From assembly GCA_016165875.1 (NCBI GenBank), contig JABBOT010000004.1:33573783-33637782 (forward strand): DNA of 64,000 bases, written 5' to 3'. A program made the position numbers and the translations under genes. Source of the DNA: Acanthopleura granulata (lineage: Eukaryota > Mollusca > Polyplacophora > Chitonida > Chitonidae). Positions 11,768-24,088 of the stretch are shown piece after piece; the first letter of the stretch is position 1; every line of letters begins with the position of its first letter. Under the pieces are notes generated by a model. The model worked only from the letters and a program-made list of their open reading frames with translations, was not told the origin of the DNA and made no database searches.

Positions 11768-12300
11768 CAGCAATTATTGACACCGGCGCTGATACCTATT
11801 ATGATATCTCCAATCAATGCTGCAGTGACCGGACTCCAGATGACAGAAACCATAACTTGTAGACTGTTAAATGATGAAAAGCGGTGCGAAATGAGGGCCT
11901 ATTGTTGAGTTACGGTGAAATGTACAGGTGGCGCATTCTCCAAACACCTTGACAGAAATAATCTTGTGACAACATAGAACCCGATCAGAAAGATAAAGCA
12001 GCTGACCTTCTCTCCAGATATCGACATATCTCTGCGAACGACTCATTTGAAAGTGTTTCAGTAGTGTCTTCCATCCAGTCAGTAATTGATCGTTAAAACC
12101 TCTATCGCCATTAGCTTCCCAGCATGAAGAAACATTTCATCAACAAAGCATGATAGAAGCTGGTGCTGCCAAACCTACTTTCCAATGGGTGTCACTGCTT
12201 GTATTCACATGTAAGAAAGATGACATGGCGTGTGGACTACAGGAAATCGAACGACGGGACAGTGGTCTACAATGGGAGCTGAACAGAATTTTCAAGGAGC
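11768..12300 (+). pseudogene. Ty3/gypsy-like retroelement remnant (aspartic protease and start of RT)
   Basis: At 11770-11793 the frame reads AIIDTGAD, the active-site motif of retroelement aspartic proteases (Asp codon 11779-11781). At about 11978-12094 a frame reads EPDQKDKAADLLSRYRHI, resembling the linker before reverse transcriptase in Ty3/gypsy Pol. At 12150 there is MIEAGAAKPTFQW, then a shifted frame with WRVDYRK (12226 on), the well-known RT motif block. The pieces are in the correct order but in different frames with stops between them. It is therefore a decayed fragment without LTRs that I can see, and the rest of RT, RNase H and integrase are not present. Confidence 0.65.
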
Positions 12301-12479
12301 AGTTGAAGGACGCGGAAAAAGGTTTTCAAATGCCTTCTACTTCAAGCTCCAGGGAAAGAGATATATCCCTTTCAAGATGCCAAAAGGGCATTCAGACCAA
12401 ACCAGATCTAATATGGATGTAAAAGACTGCCAGATATTACACCGCACTAGTAATCCCAATTCAGCGGTTGACAAAGAAG

Positions 12480-13110
12480 AGTAGCGTTTTGTGAGGAAAA
12501 GAAGGAGAGGTTGTCTCTTAAGTTTTGAAAGAGAATATTCACTTCAACTCCAGTATTTTCCTTCTCAACATCTGATATTCGCCATTGATACAGATATATC
12601 TAATCTATCGGGGATGAACTCTCCCAACCACAGTTGCAGGCTGGGACAGCTTAGGAGTATTAAGCCGTAGGGTGTGACTCGACGCGCATTGCTACCCGCC
12701 GCATTCTGTTTATTGTTCACTGCATACACTTTTTACTTGGAAAGAAGTTTATCCTTAGAATGGATCATCACAAAATAAATAACCACAAAACAGGTAACAG
12801 CCTAAAAGCAGAACAGCGACGACAGTGCATGTGATCGTTGGCAAATGGTCACACATAGGCACTGAAATCCGCCTGCTTGTCAAGTAACCTTAAGTTTACT
12901 TTTATTTATACAATAGCAAGTTACGCGCCATCTAGCACCACGGCTCAAGCAGAAAAAGGCATTGAGATCAGCTGGAATTATTCTAAACGTTGCATTTTCA
13001 TCGCAATTATTTAGTAATCCTTATAACTGCTATATTTCGGGAGATTATGTTAGCAGCTTGCCCTAGTCTTGAACTTATAGGCGTCGAAACCGACAGCTGT
13101 TAGCCAAAAG
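12480..13110. other. Intergenic, no gene recognised
   Basis: Nothing beyond short chance frames was found. Confidence 0.4.
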
Positions 13111-13124
13111 TTACGTTCAATTTC

Positions 13125-13750
13125 GTGAAACGGCAAATAACACATTTAAGCCACCCAAGAGCTTAGAAAGTATATAAAATATAAAAATTAGAACGGATTC
13201 ATGCAAAGACAAGCAGTCAACAGTTTCAGTGATGACGGAGACATAATGAATGCTCTAGGCAGATGATTAAAATCTCTTTCCAGAACGTGTACAATTTTAG
13301 TATATATGGTATCGTTAATCAAATATGTATCTCCGTTGCGCTTTGATTGCAAGTATTGATATATTCAACGTAACGATTATACTCAGCACGATGAACATAC
13401 AGCCCCTAACCCCGGGTTAAGGCACACATTTTCAGAAGGTCGACGGTCTGTGGGCTATATCCAAAGATTGGGCTGAACCTATGCGTCAAAACCTACATTC
13501 GTATACCAGCCGTCAATCAATATGGGCGTTCCGCGTCAATAATCGTAAGACTAGTTTCCATAAACGACAAATAACACAAACCACCAAAGAAGTAAGAAAA
13601 TATATAACATATACTAAATAGGACGGATGCATGCAAAGAGAAGTAGTCAGTAGTTTTGAATGATGGCAAAAAGAGGCAATGAATGTTGTACTATAGTAGT
13701 ATATATCTTGTCGATAGTCCAATATGAACATCAGTTGCCCTTTGACTGGT
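13125..13750. repeat. Diverged direct duplication (~200 bp, two copies)
   Basis: The stretch around 13150-13345 ('catgcaaagacaagcagtca', then 'gacataatgaatg', then 'tagtatatatggtatcg') is matched in order at about 13558-13745 ('catgcaaagagaagtagtca', 'gaggcaatgaatg', 'tagtatatatcttgtcg'). There is no coding potential. It could be a local duplication or two copies of an unknown dispersed repeat. Confidence 0.55.
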
Positions 13751-13759
13751 GATCAGTTT

Positions 13760-15190
13760 GACAGCAAGGGGAATAGCAGTATCAATGAAAAATTGGATTG
13801 CAACTGGATAGCAGTTTGCGTGACTGAGCAGATAAGCCAGACAGAGGCTTCAGATCATGCTAACGAAGCCTTAATCACTGATCTGTGAGAGAGTATATAT
13901 TGCAAACGGCCTATAATGTTGTCCAAAAGATAGGCAATTTCCATTAGAATATCGCGTTATCGTCCAAACAAACCTGAATACATGATGAGTAACTAGGCCA
14001 AGGACGTAGTTTTTCGGTCATAACACTAGTAATACTAGTAATACTGGTAATAATTTCCAATATACTTCAAGCATGAAATCACAAATTTCCAACACATGTA
14101 AGCATGATTTATCCAACACAGGCTGAAATAAAGAAGTTTCCCCAGGTCTTCAATTGCATGTGTTTTCTTAAATAAATATTAATCTTGATTGATTAAAAAT
14201 ACCTCACTGTTAAACACTGTCGTCACTGCTTTGGTTTTACTCTCTATGTCTTTTTGTATTGCGCTGGTCGACTAAACATTCCGTAAGTCTGGTCCCTTAT
14301 TGTGTATGATATACAGACCCTCACTGTATACCCGTCGGGCCCAAACCTGAGGTCATGGATGCATTTGTAATACCCATACAGAGCATAATGATGTGCGCCC
14401 ACTCCCGCACAATACGTACTCATGTACTCATACTTATGGCTCGACAACGTGATAAGTTATAAAGGATGCAGGCAAACCACTCATACATGCTTTTATTTGA
14501 TTGATTCAGTAACAAATTGTATGACAGGAGCCCATCTGGTTTGAACGCTAATGTGTATTTTGGTTTCATTTTATGGAAAGCACACAGCAGGCGACGTGTA
14601 CGGGATAAATTTGTTTGTAGCACACAAAACCTGAGATTGTTAAAAGAAAAACAGATGAAACATTACGGTATGAGATAACAATACCACGTCTGGGTCAGAG
14701 CAGTCGTCATGGCAGACAAAGCATTGTGCACACACTGTTTTATCGTTTTAACCTTGAAACTAAAGTTATAAACACGCATTTCTATGACCAGTATGTTTCA
14801 ATAGCCCAGTCACCAGCTGCAGGGAGACATTATATTATATTATTATGTTATTTGTATAGTTTAATAAATATTTCAGTTACCTCCCATAGTGTCGTAAAGC
14901 AACGGTGAAAATGCTATTAAATGAAATGACTGCTAATGTCGAACACTGACATGTAAAGTAGTAATGTAAAGCATAATGTGAATCCATTTTCGCTTCCTTG
15001 GTTATAGTGATAACATAATATAGACCTAAAATAGTCTTCAGGACCGACACTGCAGCGTCATATGGTCAGCAGCGTTGCGTTCGCTGCGTGACAATCCATA
15101 CGTGGTGACACTACTTTCTCTGTCACTTCATCTGGCGCCAACATTTCAGCCGAACGAGTTCAGACCGCACACCTTAACACCGTGATGGTC
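13760..15190. other. Intergenic, no gene recognised
   Basis: No supported feature. Confidence 0.4.
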
Positions 15191-15195
15191 TACCC

Positions 15196-15560
15196 TGTTC
15201 ACACCGACAGAGTTAAACTGGTGTGAATCTGCCACTTTACTTGAACCGGCTGAAATCTAACGTGTGAACACAAGGAGGAGGTATTTAAACCAGTTTAATG
15301 TGCCACGTTTGTATGCGGCTTGAGACGGGTTTGTTGGTTAAATTTGCCCTGTGAAGGGGATTAAACGCCAAGGATATGACATTGTCGCTTATGAACTCCA
15401 AGGCAGAAAAAAATTTAAGCTGGTTTAAATATCGCCTGTGTGAACGCAAAGAATCTAAAATATAAATACGCCTAAACCTGCTGAGCTATAACGTCGTGTT
15501 AACCAAGCGGGTTTGAGGTTAAACCGATTTAGGTTTTGGATCGTGTGAATTTTTCTATGG
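15196..15560. repeat. Possible MITE-like inverted-repeat element
   Basis: The left end has 'gttcacaccgacagagttaa' and the right end inverts to a similar series ('attcacacgatcc', then 'ggtttaacc'). The strings TTTAAACC/GGTTTAA and GTGTGAA recur inside in both orientations. Arms are imperfect and no target duplication was identified, so this is only a suggestion. Confidence 0.25.
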
Positions 15561-15599
15561 AGATGTCAAGAAAAACAGCACTAGCTGAACATTTTCCAG

Positions 15600-18500
15600 A
15601 ATGAGTGAGATATACCACAGCGCGACACAAAATATAGCCTTAAATTACCAATATAATGATCAACATCATACATTACACCTGCCACCATCTGCAGGTTTTC
15701 AAAATGTACATTTTCCCGTCCATAATGCTCAGAACATATAAAAAATCTGTGGAAAAAAAAACATCATGAAACGGATAGATCTCAGATCTATAGGAACTTC
15801 CGGTCAAAAACTACCCCAACTATGGTGTGAAACTTCAATAGGTAAAAATTTTAGAACGGTCCAAAAGCTATGAAGCTGCACCGCAAGCAAAAAAGAATGC
15901 TTAAAGTACAAGACCAAGGATTTTGAAATGGATTTCAGTTGTTTCTAGGTCCTATTTCATGAACACCAGAAACACCCACATTAAATAAGTTTTAATTAAA
16001 GAGAACTAATTTCTAAAACGGAAGTGATGCACGTGGTACATATAGACAGTGTAGAATCAACTCAATACTAATATCAGCATACACAGTCTGACGATGACAC
16101 AGAGGTATGCTCTAGCTATTTGTCAATATATACCTACTTCCCTCATCAAAGACATTTAAGTAGCACTTAGTTGATTGTTGTTTATAGACCTACACTGTGA
16201 CACACATCGTCTTTCTCTGACACGACGAACTCCGTAGGTAACCTCGCATAGACTGAACACTGTGTAGTTTAGCCAGCTATCATCACCGGGGCCGTCTGAG
16301 TTTTACTACACATCCAACACACTGAGAGTCCGAACTCACTGAAATCTTACAGTGTATATATAGCACGGCGAGACGTTTTTTCATTACCACCTATATCATG
16401 ATAGAGTAACATACACTTGATCTTTTCTCAGCTTCAGTTTCATGTATCATCGCTCCTTTGCCCTCTCCTTTGATTATCTTATTAACTAAGGCGACAGACT
16501 CATTCGTGAGAGTGTTGGGAACTTCTGCGTGCACTGTTTTCTCTTAGATTTAACACCTACATTCCCATAAAAAACTTAAAAATTAAAACATAGGCCCGGG
16601 GCTATGTGCTTTTTTCACTCGAAAATGTAAATTTTACATCATATATATGTGCATGCCTAAAATATGATCATTTAAATGTAGCCATTTTTCGAGAATTGCC
16701 CACTGCTCCTTATCGTTTTATGTCTGTTTTTTATCATAAAAGACATATTTTCAGCAAACATAAAATACACACTATGCTGATAAAAGTAGCGAAATGCGAA
16801 ATGTGAAGGTTGGTAAATAAACGTACCAGCAGGACAAAACATGAATTCATCATTCCTAAATTCCTGCTAACCCAGAGTGATGGTATGTACTCGTGAGGCC
16901 ATGAGCTTGATCCATATTTCCTTCACCTAAAACCAAGACCTAGGAATCGTAGGCAATCAAGGGGAAAGTTTTCGTGACAAGGTGGAATCTGGATCTAGAA
17001 ATATATACCTTAAATGATCATTTGGACCTGTAGGTTTAAAATGCCCCGAAATAAATTCCACTTGTAAGTAATTATGATGAAGTCATGTACTATGTTTAAA
17101 TTCAATGTACTTTGCGTTTTGAAAAAAGTCTCCAAAGGTGCTCCAAAGTCCAGATCTGGACAATGATAGCCATAATTTTGTTTAAATTAAATGCAAGGAT
17201 CCGAAACTCGAGCTTATCTGTAATGAGACCAGTTTTTATAGTCGGGCTTGGGACCGCAGTCGCTCATAAAATCTCTATTTACCATTAGCAATTTACGAGC
17301 CCAATTTACCATAACCAAGTTTTGAATAGAAGTCAGGAAACCTGTCCAAGTCCAAAATGGGACAAAAGCGGCCAAAATGTTCGAAAATTCACGAAGCGGT
17401 CCCATAACCCGATGATGATTTGTAAGTCAAAACGGTAAAGTTATGTACCAAGTTTCAACTCAGTGTACTGAACACTTTTCAAAAAGAGGGTTTTCTTTTT
17501 TACCTATAAAATTTTATGCTGAAACCATGCTCTAGGCATAAGTTTCAATTCAATAATATTAACCGTTTTCAAAAAATGTCAGGAATTGTGACGGACTGAT
17601 AAATCTATATTTCTTTGGACGTCCTGCACGAGACTGCGCGAGAACAGATTTAAGCGATAAGTCAACCAATTCTTAACTGTAACTACAAGAATAAAAGATA
17701 TGTTCACCATTTTGGGGAATCCTGTGCCCCCTCAAAAAGAGGGGGTCACCTATTTCTATTCACCGGTGTTTTTGTTTTGCCATGATGATATGTCCGACCA
17801 AGCAATAAAAAATATTGAAGACAAACAAGCACATTTACATGCAGACTTGAAAATCCTGAATGCCTTCTTCAAATCTAGTGCACAAGATTTGCTGAAACAG
17901 ACATGGTTTTATCATAACTGAACATGATGTTAACAGGCGTGAAAAATGGATACCTTTGAAATACATTTAGGTCTATGACCAGCTTCATATTCCAATAGAT
18001 TTTACACAGTGTATTAGTGCAATACTACAATTTATTTCTGTTCCTTCCTGAATTTCTTAGAGCCCAAAGTCATACGTCTGACAACTTAACGAATTCAACG
18101 TTGACCAAATAGGTCAATTTGTTTTCATTTACCCGCTCCATAGAATAATCAGCTGTTACAATAGCATATGTGGTTTTGAAGGGAGGCATGATTACTTAGC
18201 AGCTGTCAGAAATATTCATAATCTTATGATATTATAATAATGGATGTAGCATCTGAATATTTATCAGTCAAGAATAAAATGAAGAAAATGGAAAAGACTT
18301 ACCGGTAAATCAGATCTGCAGAGATTTATTGACTTAGTTTGACTGACAAAAGAACTCCGTTTATGTAATGAGATGTTCGGGAGAGGCCGCTAGTTCCCGG
18401 TGTCACCGAAGTCTTTTTCTACATAGTAATTGAGAGTAGTGGATTTGTCGCCAAATTTTGCTTACAGACGAACCTTTATGAATTTACATACACGTGTGCA

Positions 18501-21500
18501 ACAAGATAATGTAGGTTGAGTAAAACTTTCAATTAATTTGTACATGAATGAGCCGGCTTTGTTTTTGCTCTGTTTGAATTACCTTCCATTTCAGTAACGT
18601 CATCATAACACAGCACTTCCTCTTTCTAGTGATAATGGTGGTAATTGAGTATATGGCGTTTTCCACTTCCCGTGGAGTGATTTACACGACGACTGCATGA
18701 ATAAAACTTTTAAACTATTGGACAAAAACAATTACTTACTATATATAATTGTTCAACCTCTTAACTGTCCTTCCCCTTACTGACACCGTGGGGCAAAATT
18801 CAAAACAAAAATCAAGATACCAGGTGGAAAGGTGGGTCTACGTTTTGACTTACAGGTCCCACAAACTATGTTGGAACTTCAAAGGACAACAAGGGCTGCC
18901 CCCACAGATAGCGGGTGGGTCGGATTACCCACAACAAAGACCTTTTTTTTTTAGTGTTCGCCTGACCGAAACTGGAAATGCCAACATATTGTATCACGGA
19001 GCAAAGGAGTTCCAGTAGATAATACACAAATGTTATTGTAAAAAATTAATTGAGCCGTATTTTATCACTTAGTTACGTTGTGCTACACGATGACAATGGG
19101 TTAACGGGGCTTAATTACATGACCAAATAGAAGAAAATATTTCAGAGATGCTAAAACACCATTGCGGTACCCTATAAAACCGGAACTACTTCGTTAACCC
19201 AAGAAATTCCTCCATAGCACTCTGTTCGCTTTGCTACAGGACTGCAAGTTATATCACAACACGTATGTTGAACAACAACATGATAAAGAGGGTTATATCG
19301 CCCCACACCACAATTAATTTCTCATTTACTTAGATGTCAATGTTTGGCCTCACAGCACCCTCCCTAAACATGCAAGCCCTACCCCCCCCCCGGCCTGATA
19401 ATCCTTGCCCCCTCAGAAAACTCCAGTTAAATTCCTGATAGGGCATGACCGAGGAAATTTTTCAACAAATTTGACGAATAGCTGACAGGGGTCAAACTCA
19501 CCCGGTCAGAGGTCAGAGAACTCTTCTTTATCATTACATTTGCCAAGTGTGAATATGCCTCCATTTCCTGATAAATACACAAATTTATACCTGGCATGAA
19601 ACTTTGAAGCCTGTCCTACAAAATGATACCACCCAACAAGCAGAGAAAATGAAAACGGGCAGCCCAGGGGAGCAAAAGAAAATATCTCTATAAATAGAAA
19701 GGAACTAGCTTTAATTGTGGTGTGTGTTCGAGACGGTGGACATCCGGGCATCTGCGGTTTTACTCGCGCCAACACGCTTTGCTCGCTCAAACACGGCAGT
19801 AAAAACAATGTCAAAATAACATGAAAGTTAAAAGGGGAAAAATAGATTTCGTTAACGTTTATGATTTAATATGTTATAGCGATTGTTTTGTGGTAAAACA
19901 TACTGTAATGTTTTGTTATTATAAGCCGTAGTGAAGGCATATTAGCTACACGCATGCAGGGGCCACAAGAGGTCTCCTTAATATGTAGGTATGTATACAG
20001 CAATCAACTATACATATACACCACATGATGGATTTTGCTATCGAGAGATGCAGATGTATATGTCAAATAGCGACAGCACACCTCTTGTCCTTTAACTGAC
20101 ACCCGGCACACCACTCCACCATCGGGATACTGGCGCCATTTTATTATCGTCAATTATGTTCCGTTCCCAGCTCATCATAATGACGTCACAGTAAAGAGAG
20201 TACGATGTTATAATAGAAACTGACTCAATTTGTGCTACAATCAATTGTTGACGTAACAATTAGAGGTCCTGCTTCCCATCCAGCTTCCCAGGCTTAGGCA
20301 TCGGTTTTCAGTGAAGTGGTGTCTCCCGATTTTCGACTGGCATTAAATGGTTTCTCATATGACCCAAACAAGGTCATATGTATGTGAAATGATGTTGTAA
20401 AGTGCCAGTCAAATATATAAATAAGTAAATGAGCTCACCTTGGGTGAAACAAATCACGGATTCTGTTTTTAAAGTATACTTCTTGGGATAAATCAGATTA
20501 AGGTAACAATAATGCTACAGTACTTAAATGGAAAAGTTTTAGCTTTCTATCATGGTCTTGCAATTAATTGATTATCTCGCCAGTGATGTCATTTTGTAAC
20601 TTCCCCCATCCATAACTTTTGTAAGCATTTTCTGCAAAATACGGGACATTTGGATACTTTCTCGGAGACGGACATAGGTAAGATAGTTTATTTCGGTACC
20701 AAAAACCATGCAGCCTATTTTTAGGTTCCTTACTTCCGGATAGTATTTATATACCTCGCATCATTATATATCGCTCTTAACTTTCAGGATGCGACCGAAA
20801 TTATCTTATTGATACCTTTAAGACCGCCGGATTGGCACTTTTCAATAGCTGCCTGTCCCACGAATCGATGCAAACATATTACCACGTTGATATTGCACAG
20901 AGAGCACTTTTTCTGAAATCTATATTACTATAATCATGCACTATTTATGGGCACACTCTCATTATGCCGGTACGAGAATCGTTCATTCTTGCATTTCCTG
21001 GAGTTATCCCCACCCCTTTTGCCCACGCAGTGACTCCCTAAGATAGCTTACGCGTGTAAATATGCAGTCGCTAAGGACGCCTGTCTCAAAATTATCTGTC
21101 ATTCTTCGCCTGCGTATCAACGGAAGTGAAGTAAACCAGCTATTAATGTATACAGGAAGGAAATCGATTGATAAGAATAAAATAAATCACATTGATTATA
21201 ATCTTTCACGTTCATATCCTTTAAACGAAGTATTATACACTGAATAACCCCAACTTTAAGTGTCTCTATGAAAGAATGCTTAATGTTCAAACGTTGTAAG
21301 TTTTCTTTTGACCCTTTTTACTTTGCGAGTCAATTTAGCTTTAAGGTTAAGGATTACCAACTTAAAAGCATAGGCATTTGCTTTACTCATTAATGTGGTA
21401 AATATCGCTGTGCAGTACTTCTTAAATTCTATCTTTTACCAATGATTGCACGTGATAAGATTAGAAAGTATGGCATGTCCACGAGCACTGAGCCGAGAAT

Positions 21501-23850
21501 TCTTTCTGGCTTATAATGAAGAATCCACAACATGCACCATGGTGCTTCACAAAACAATAAAGATGATCGTAACTATATGTATATAGCATAGCAACCCATG
21601 GTGCAGACTTATGTACCTGGCTAGCCCAAGCTAGTTTGCGGAACCCGGAGCGTGATTTCTACCTCAGCCAAAATTGTGTATCTGTTAAATTATATAATAA
21701 AGTGATCATGGAATGGCTACAAAGTAAGGGAGACGATAAGTTGTGGCCAATGACCATCGGCTGACCGCAAACTGAAAACGTGCTCAGCAGACACGCGGGT
21801 GGTTTCAGTTTCAATTTACCCCATATCTTGATATCGCGTGATTTTGTTTACTTGTATATGCAAGGAAGACAAACGCTTTTGGAAGCAATTTAGAAATAAG
21901 TTAATTTACCACATATGTTTAAAAGCTTTCATTCATTTAAAAGATATCATGGAGTCACATATCCGGACTCCAAGATCTCTGTCCAAACAAAGGATTCTCC
22001 ACGTTGAGACACTTGCTAATAACTACATCAAAAACGCATACCCGGTGAAACTAACATATATTTCTTCAACATCAGTGTCAAAGGGCTGTGGTAAAACAAA
22101 AGACAAAGTTATTGTGTTAACCACTAAGGAACTCATGCCCCCAAACGATCTTTTGCACAAGGTTAGAAGCACAAAGATACACGTCCTTTGTAAATTGGGT
22201 TCCTGGACACCCAATATATTAAATTACAATTATATTAGATGTTACTGCAGTCTTCTGTCGAACTAAATTCACGCCACGTATAACACAGTGATCGACCATG
22301 TGTTTGATTGTGCATAATGCCAATTACTTCAGATATGTTGTCGTAATTTATTCCCCTGTCGCCAATGAGGAAGGCTTTTCCATTATTCCTGACTTAGATT
22401 TAAAATTGCCTGTTTGCACCCTTTCCTTAAGCCTTTAAAGCTAAATCTGGGAAGTCGTAATTTTTCTGTTGACATATCGTCGATATCTGTGGAAACCTAT
22501 GGGCGTAAGACCTAACGTTGGTGTTAAACGGTAAAGTGTTGAAGTGCAAAGCGAGACGTGTTTCATTCCAGGTGTTTTCCACTCTAGCGCCCTTCTCTCG
22601 GTGCGACACTTAATTATCCCTAAATTTGCTTACGCCAAGAATTTCGCGCCAATTGTTGGTGAAGGTATTGTAGGAGTTACTTGATAACGCTCTGTCCACC
22701 TTGGTTCATCCAGCCCCCTCCCCGCACCCGCCCTTAAATGAAGTAACAAGTTTTGTTCAATCGCCTGAATTTCCTGAAGTCGGATTGAGGTAAAGGTCTC
22801 ATTATCAGTTTCACTCGCCAATAGTCTCCGGTGCTTATTGGGGAGCGCTTCCTCAATCATTGAAAACAGTGTTCATCTTGAATCGCGAAGTAGAACCGTC
22901 TGTACAACTCATTAATCCTCCGTGATTGATATGAACAGTTGCGTGATTTATACATTAAAACACGGAATTAATTAAACATCAAAGTAATACATATGTATTT
23001 CTACAGCACCTCCATTTAATAGCTTTTGGAGAATATAATGGCCTTGACGTTATGCCCCTGTCTTCACCTACACTAGTTATTGTAACCCTACATTTGCAGC
23101 TATGCGTAAAAACTTCATTATTGTTGACAGAATACAGCAGCATCATGGCACCAGGACCCTTGGTAAAATCGCCTTATCTGGGCTGCTCTTAATGTAACCG
23201 AGCAATATGACACTTCAGCAAATTACACAGCCCATTTCCAAAACACAGAACACAGAGTTCCACTATGTATAGGGTACAACAACAATTGCATGTACATAGC
23301 ATGCCCCAGGAATAACTGTTCTGTATATTACACTGACGTGTGGTGTGATTGTCAATAACATTTTCACATCAATAATTGGAATCTGTGGGGAAACTGGGTG
23401 AAGAATTCCACCGTTGACATGCCAACGGAAGACCAGCTTTCATCTGCGACCCGTGTATTAGGAGTACCTGTCAAGTTCATGCATTGGTTTCTGTTACGGT
23501 TCGAGCGTTTTCAGCTATCAGCAGTCTAATGCAGTATGATGTTATCATTTTGTAAAAATGTAAGCTGCTGTCCCGTTTTCATCTTCCAAACCGTTGACTT
23601 AGTGTGAGGAGAATTTCAATACAGGTCTCGTTTTAGTGAAATCCGGATGGCCACGTTGTCCTTAAGAAATGGTAATTAACCCCACAACGAAATTCTTGTG
23701 CGTCATACCTTTGACGGCATAGCCACCTGGCTTTTGTCAGGCGAACTGCAACGTTTTGGTCACTGTCGATGGAAACCGATTGTTACAGAATCTAAGTGGT
23801 ATGTTCGCTTGTATGACAATAATCTCTTCTGTTGAGGCTAAATAAGCGAT
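15600..23850. other. Long intergenic stretch without a recognisable gene
   Basis: Both strands were read for conserved motifs and splice-bounded exons and none was convincing. The longest frame, 142 codons at 21838-22266 on +, has a low-complexity, AT-driven composition and no recognisable motif. The DNA is AT-rich and typical of non-coding sequence. Confidence 0.45.
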
Positions 23851-24051
23851 CTATATTTAAATCTATATACAAACTTTTCTCGACAGAATTCGAGGACGCC
23901 ACGTCTAGTTTCATTCGACGGCAGGCAAGTCTGTAACAGTGGGGCGGGGATCCTTGTGGACACTTGTTCCCGCTGGTTCGTGTGGGAGAAGTAGAGTGGG
24001 AATCGTTCATTAACTACCCAGCCCGCCAAGCCGTGAACACACGTCGCTACC
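23850..24051 (+). promoter_or_regulatory. Putative promoter and 5' UTR of the serine protease gene
   Basis: A TATATTTAA string near 23852 lies about 200 bases before the chosen start codon and could act as a TATA element. The start ATG (24052) has the context CTACCATGTT, with the favourable CACC-like 'TACC' before it. No transcription start can be seen directly. Confidence 0.3.
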
Positions 24052-24088
24052 ATGTTCCTCGGCCTCTACCTGCTACTGGCTTTCGGAG
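24052..24088 (+). CDS. Serine protease exon 1 (signal peptide)
   Basis: It encodes [12 protein letters not shown] plus one base of the next codon, with donor GTGAGA. It is short, but hydrophobic, in a good start context and in the right phase (1) for exon 2. No better start was seen in the 4-kb region before exon 2. Confidence 0.65.

Noticed and set aside
21838..22266. 142-codon frame on +
   Set aside because: No motif, no splice context and a composition expected from AT-rich DNA. It is the longest frame in an 8-kb empty region, but not convincing.
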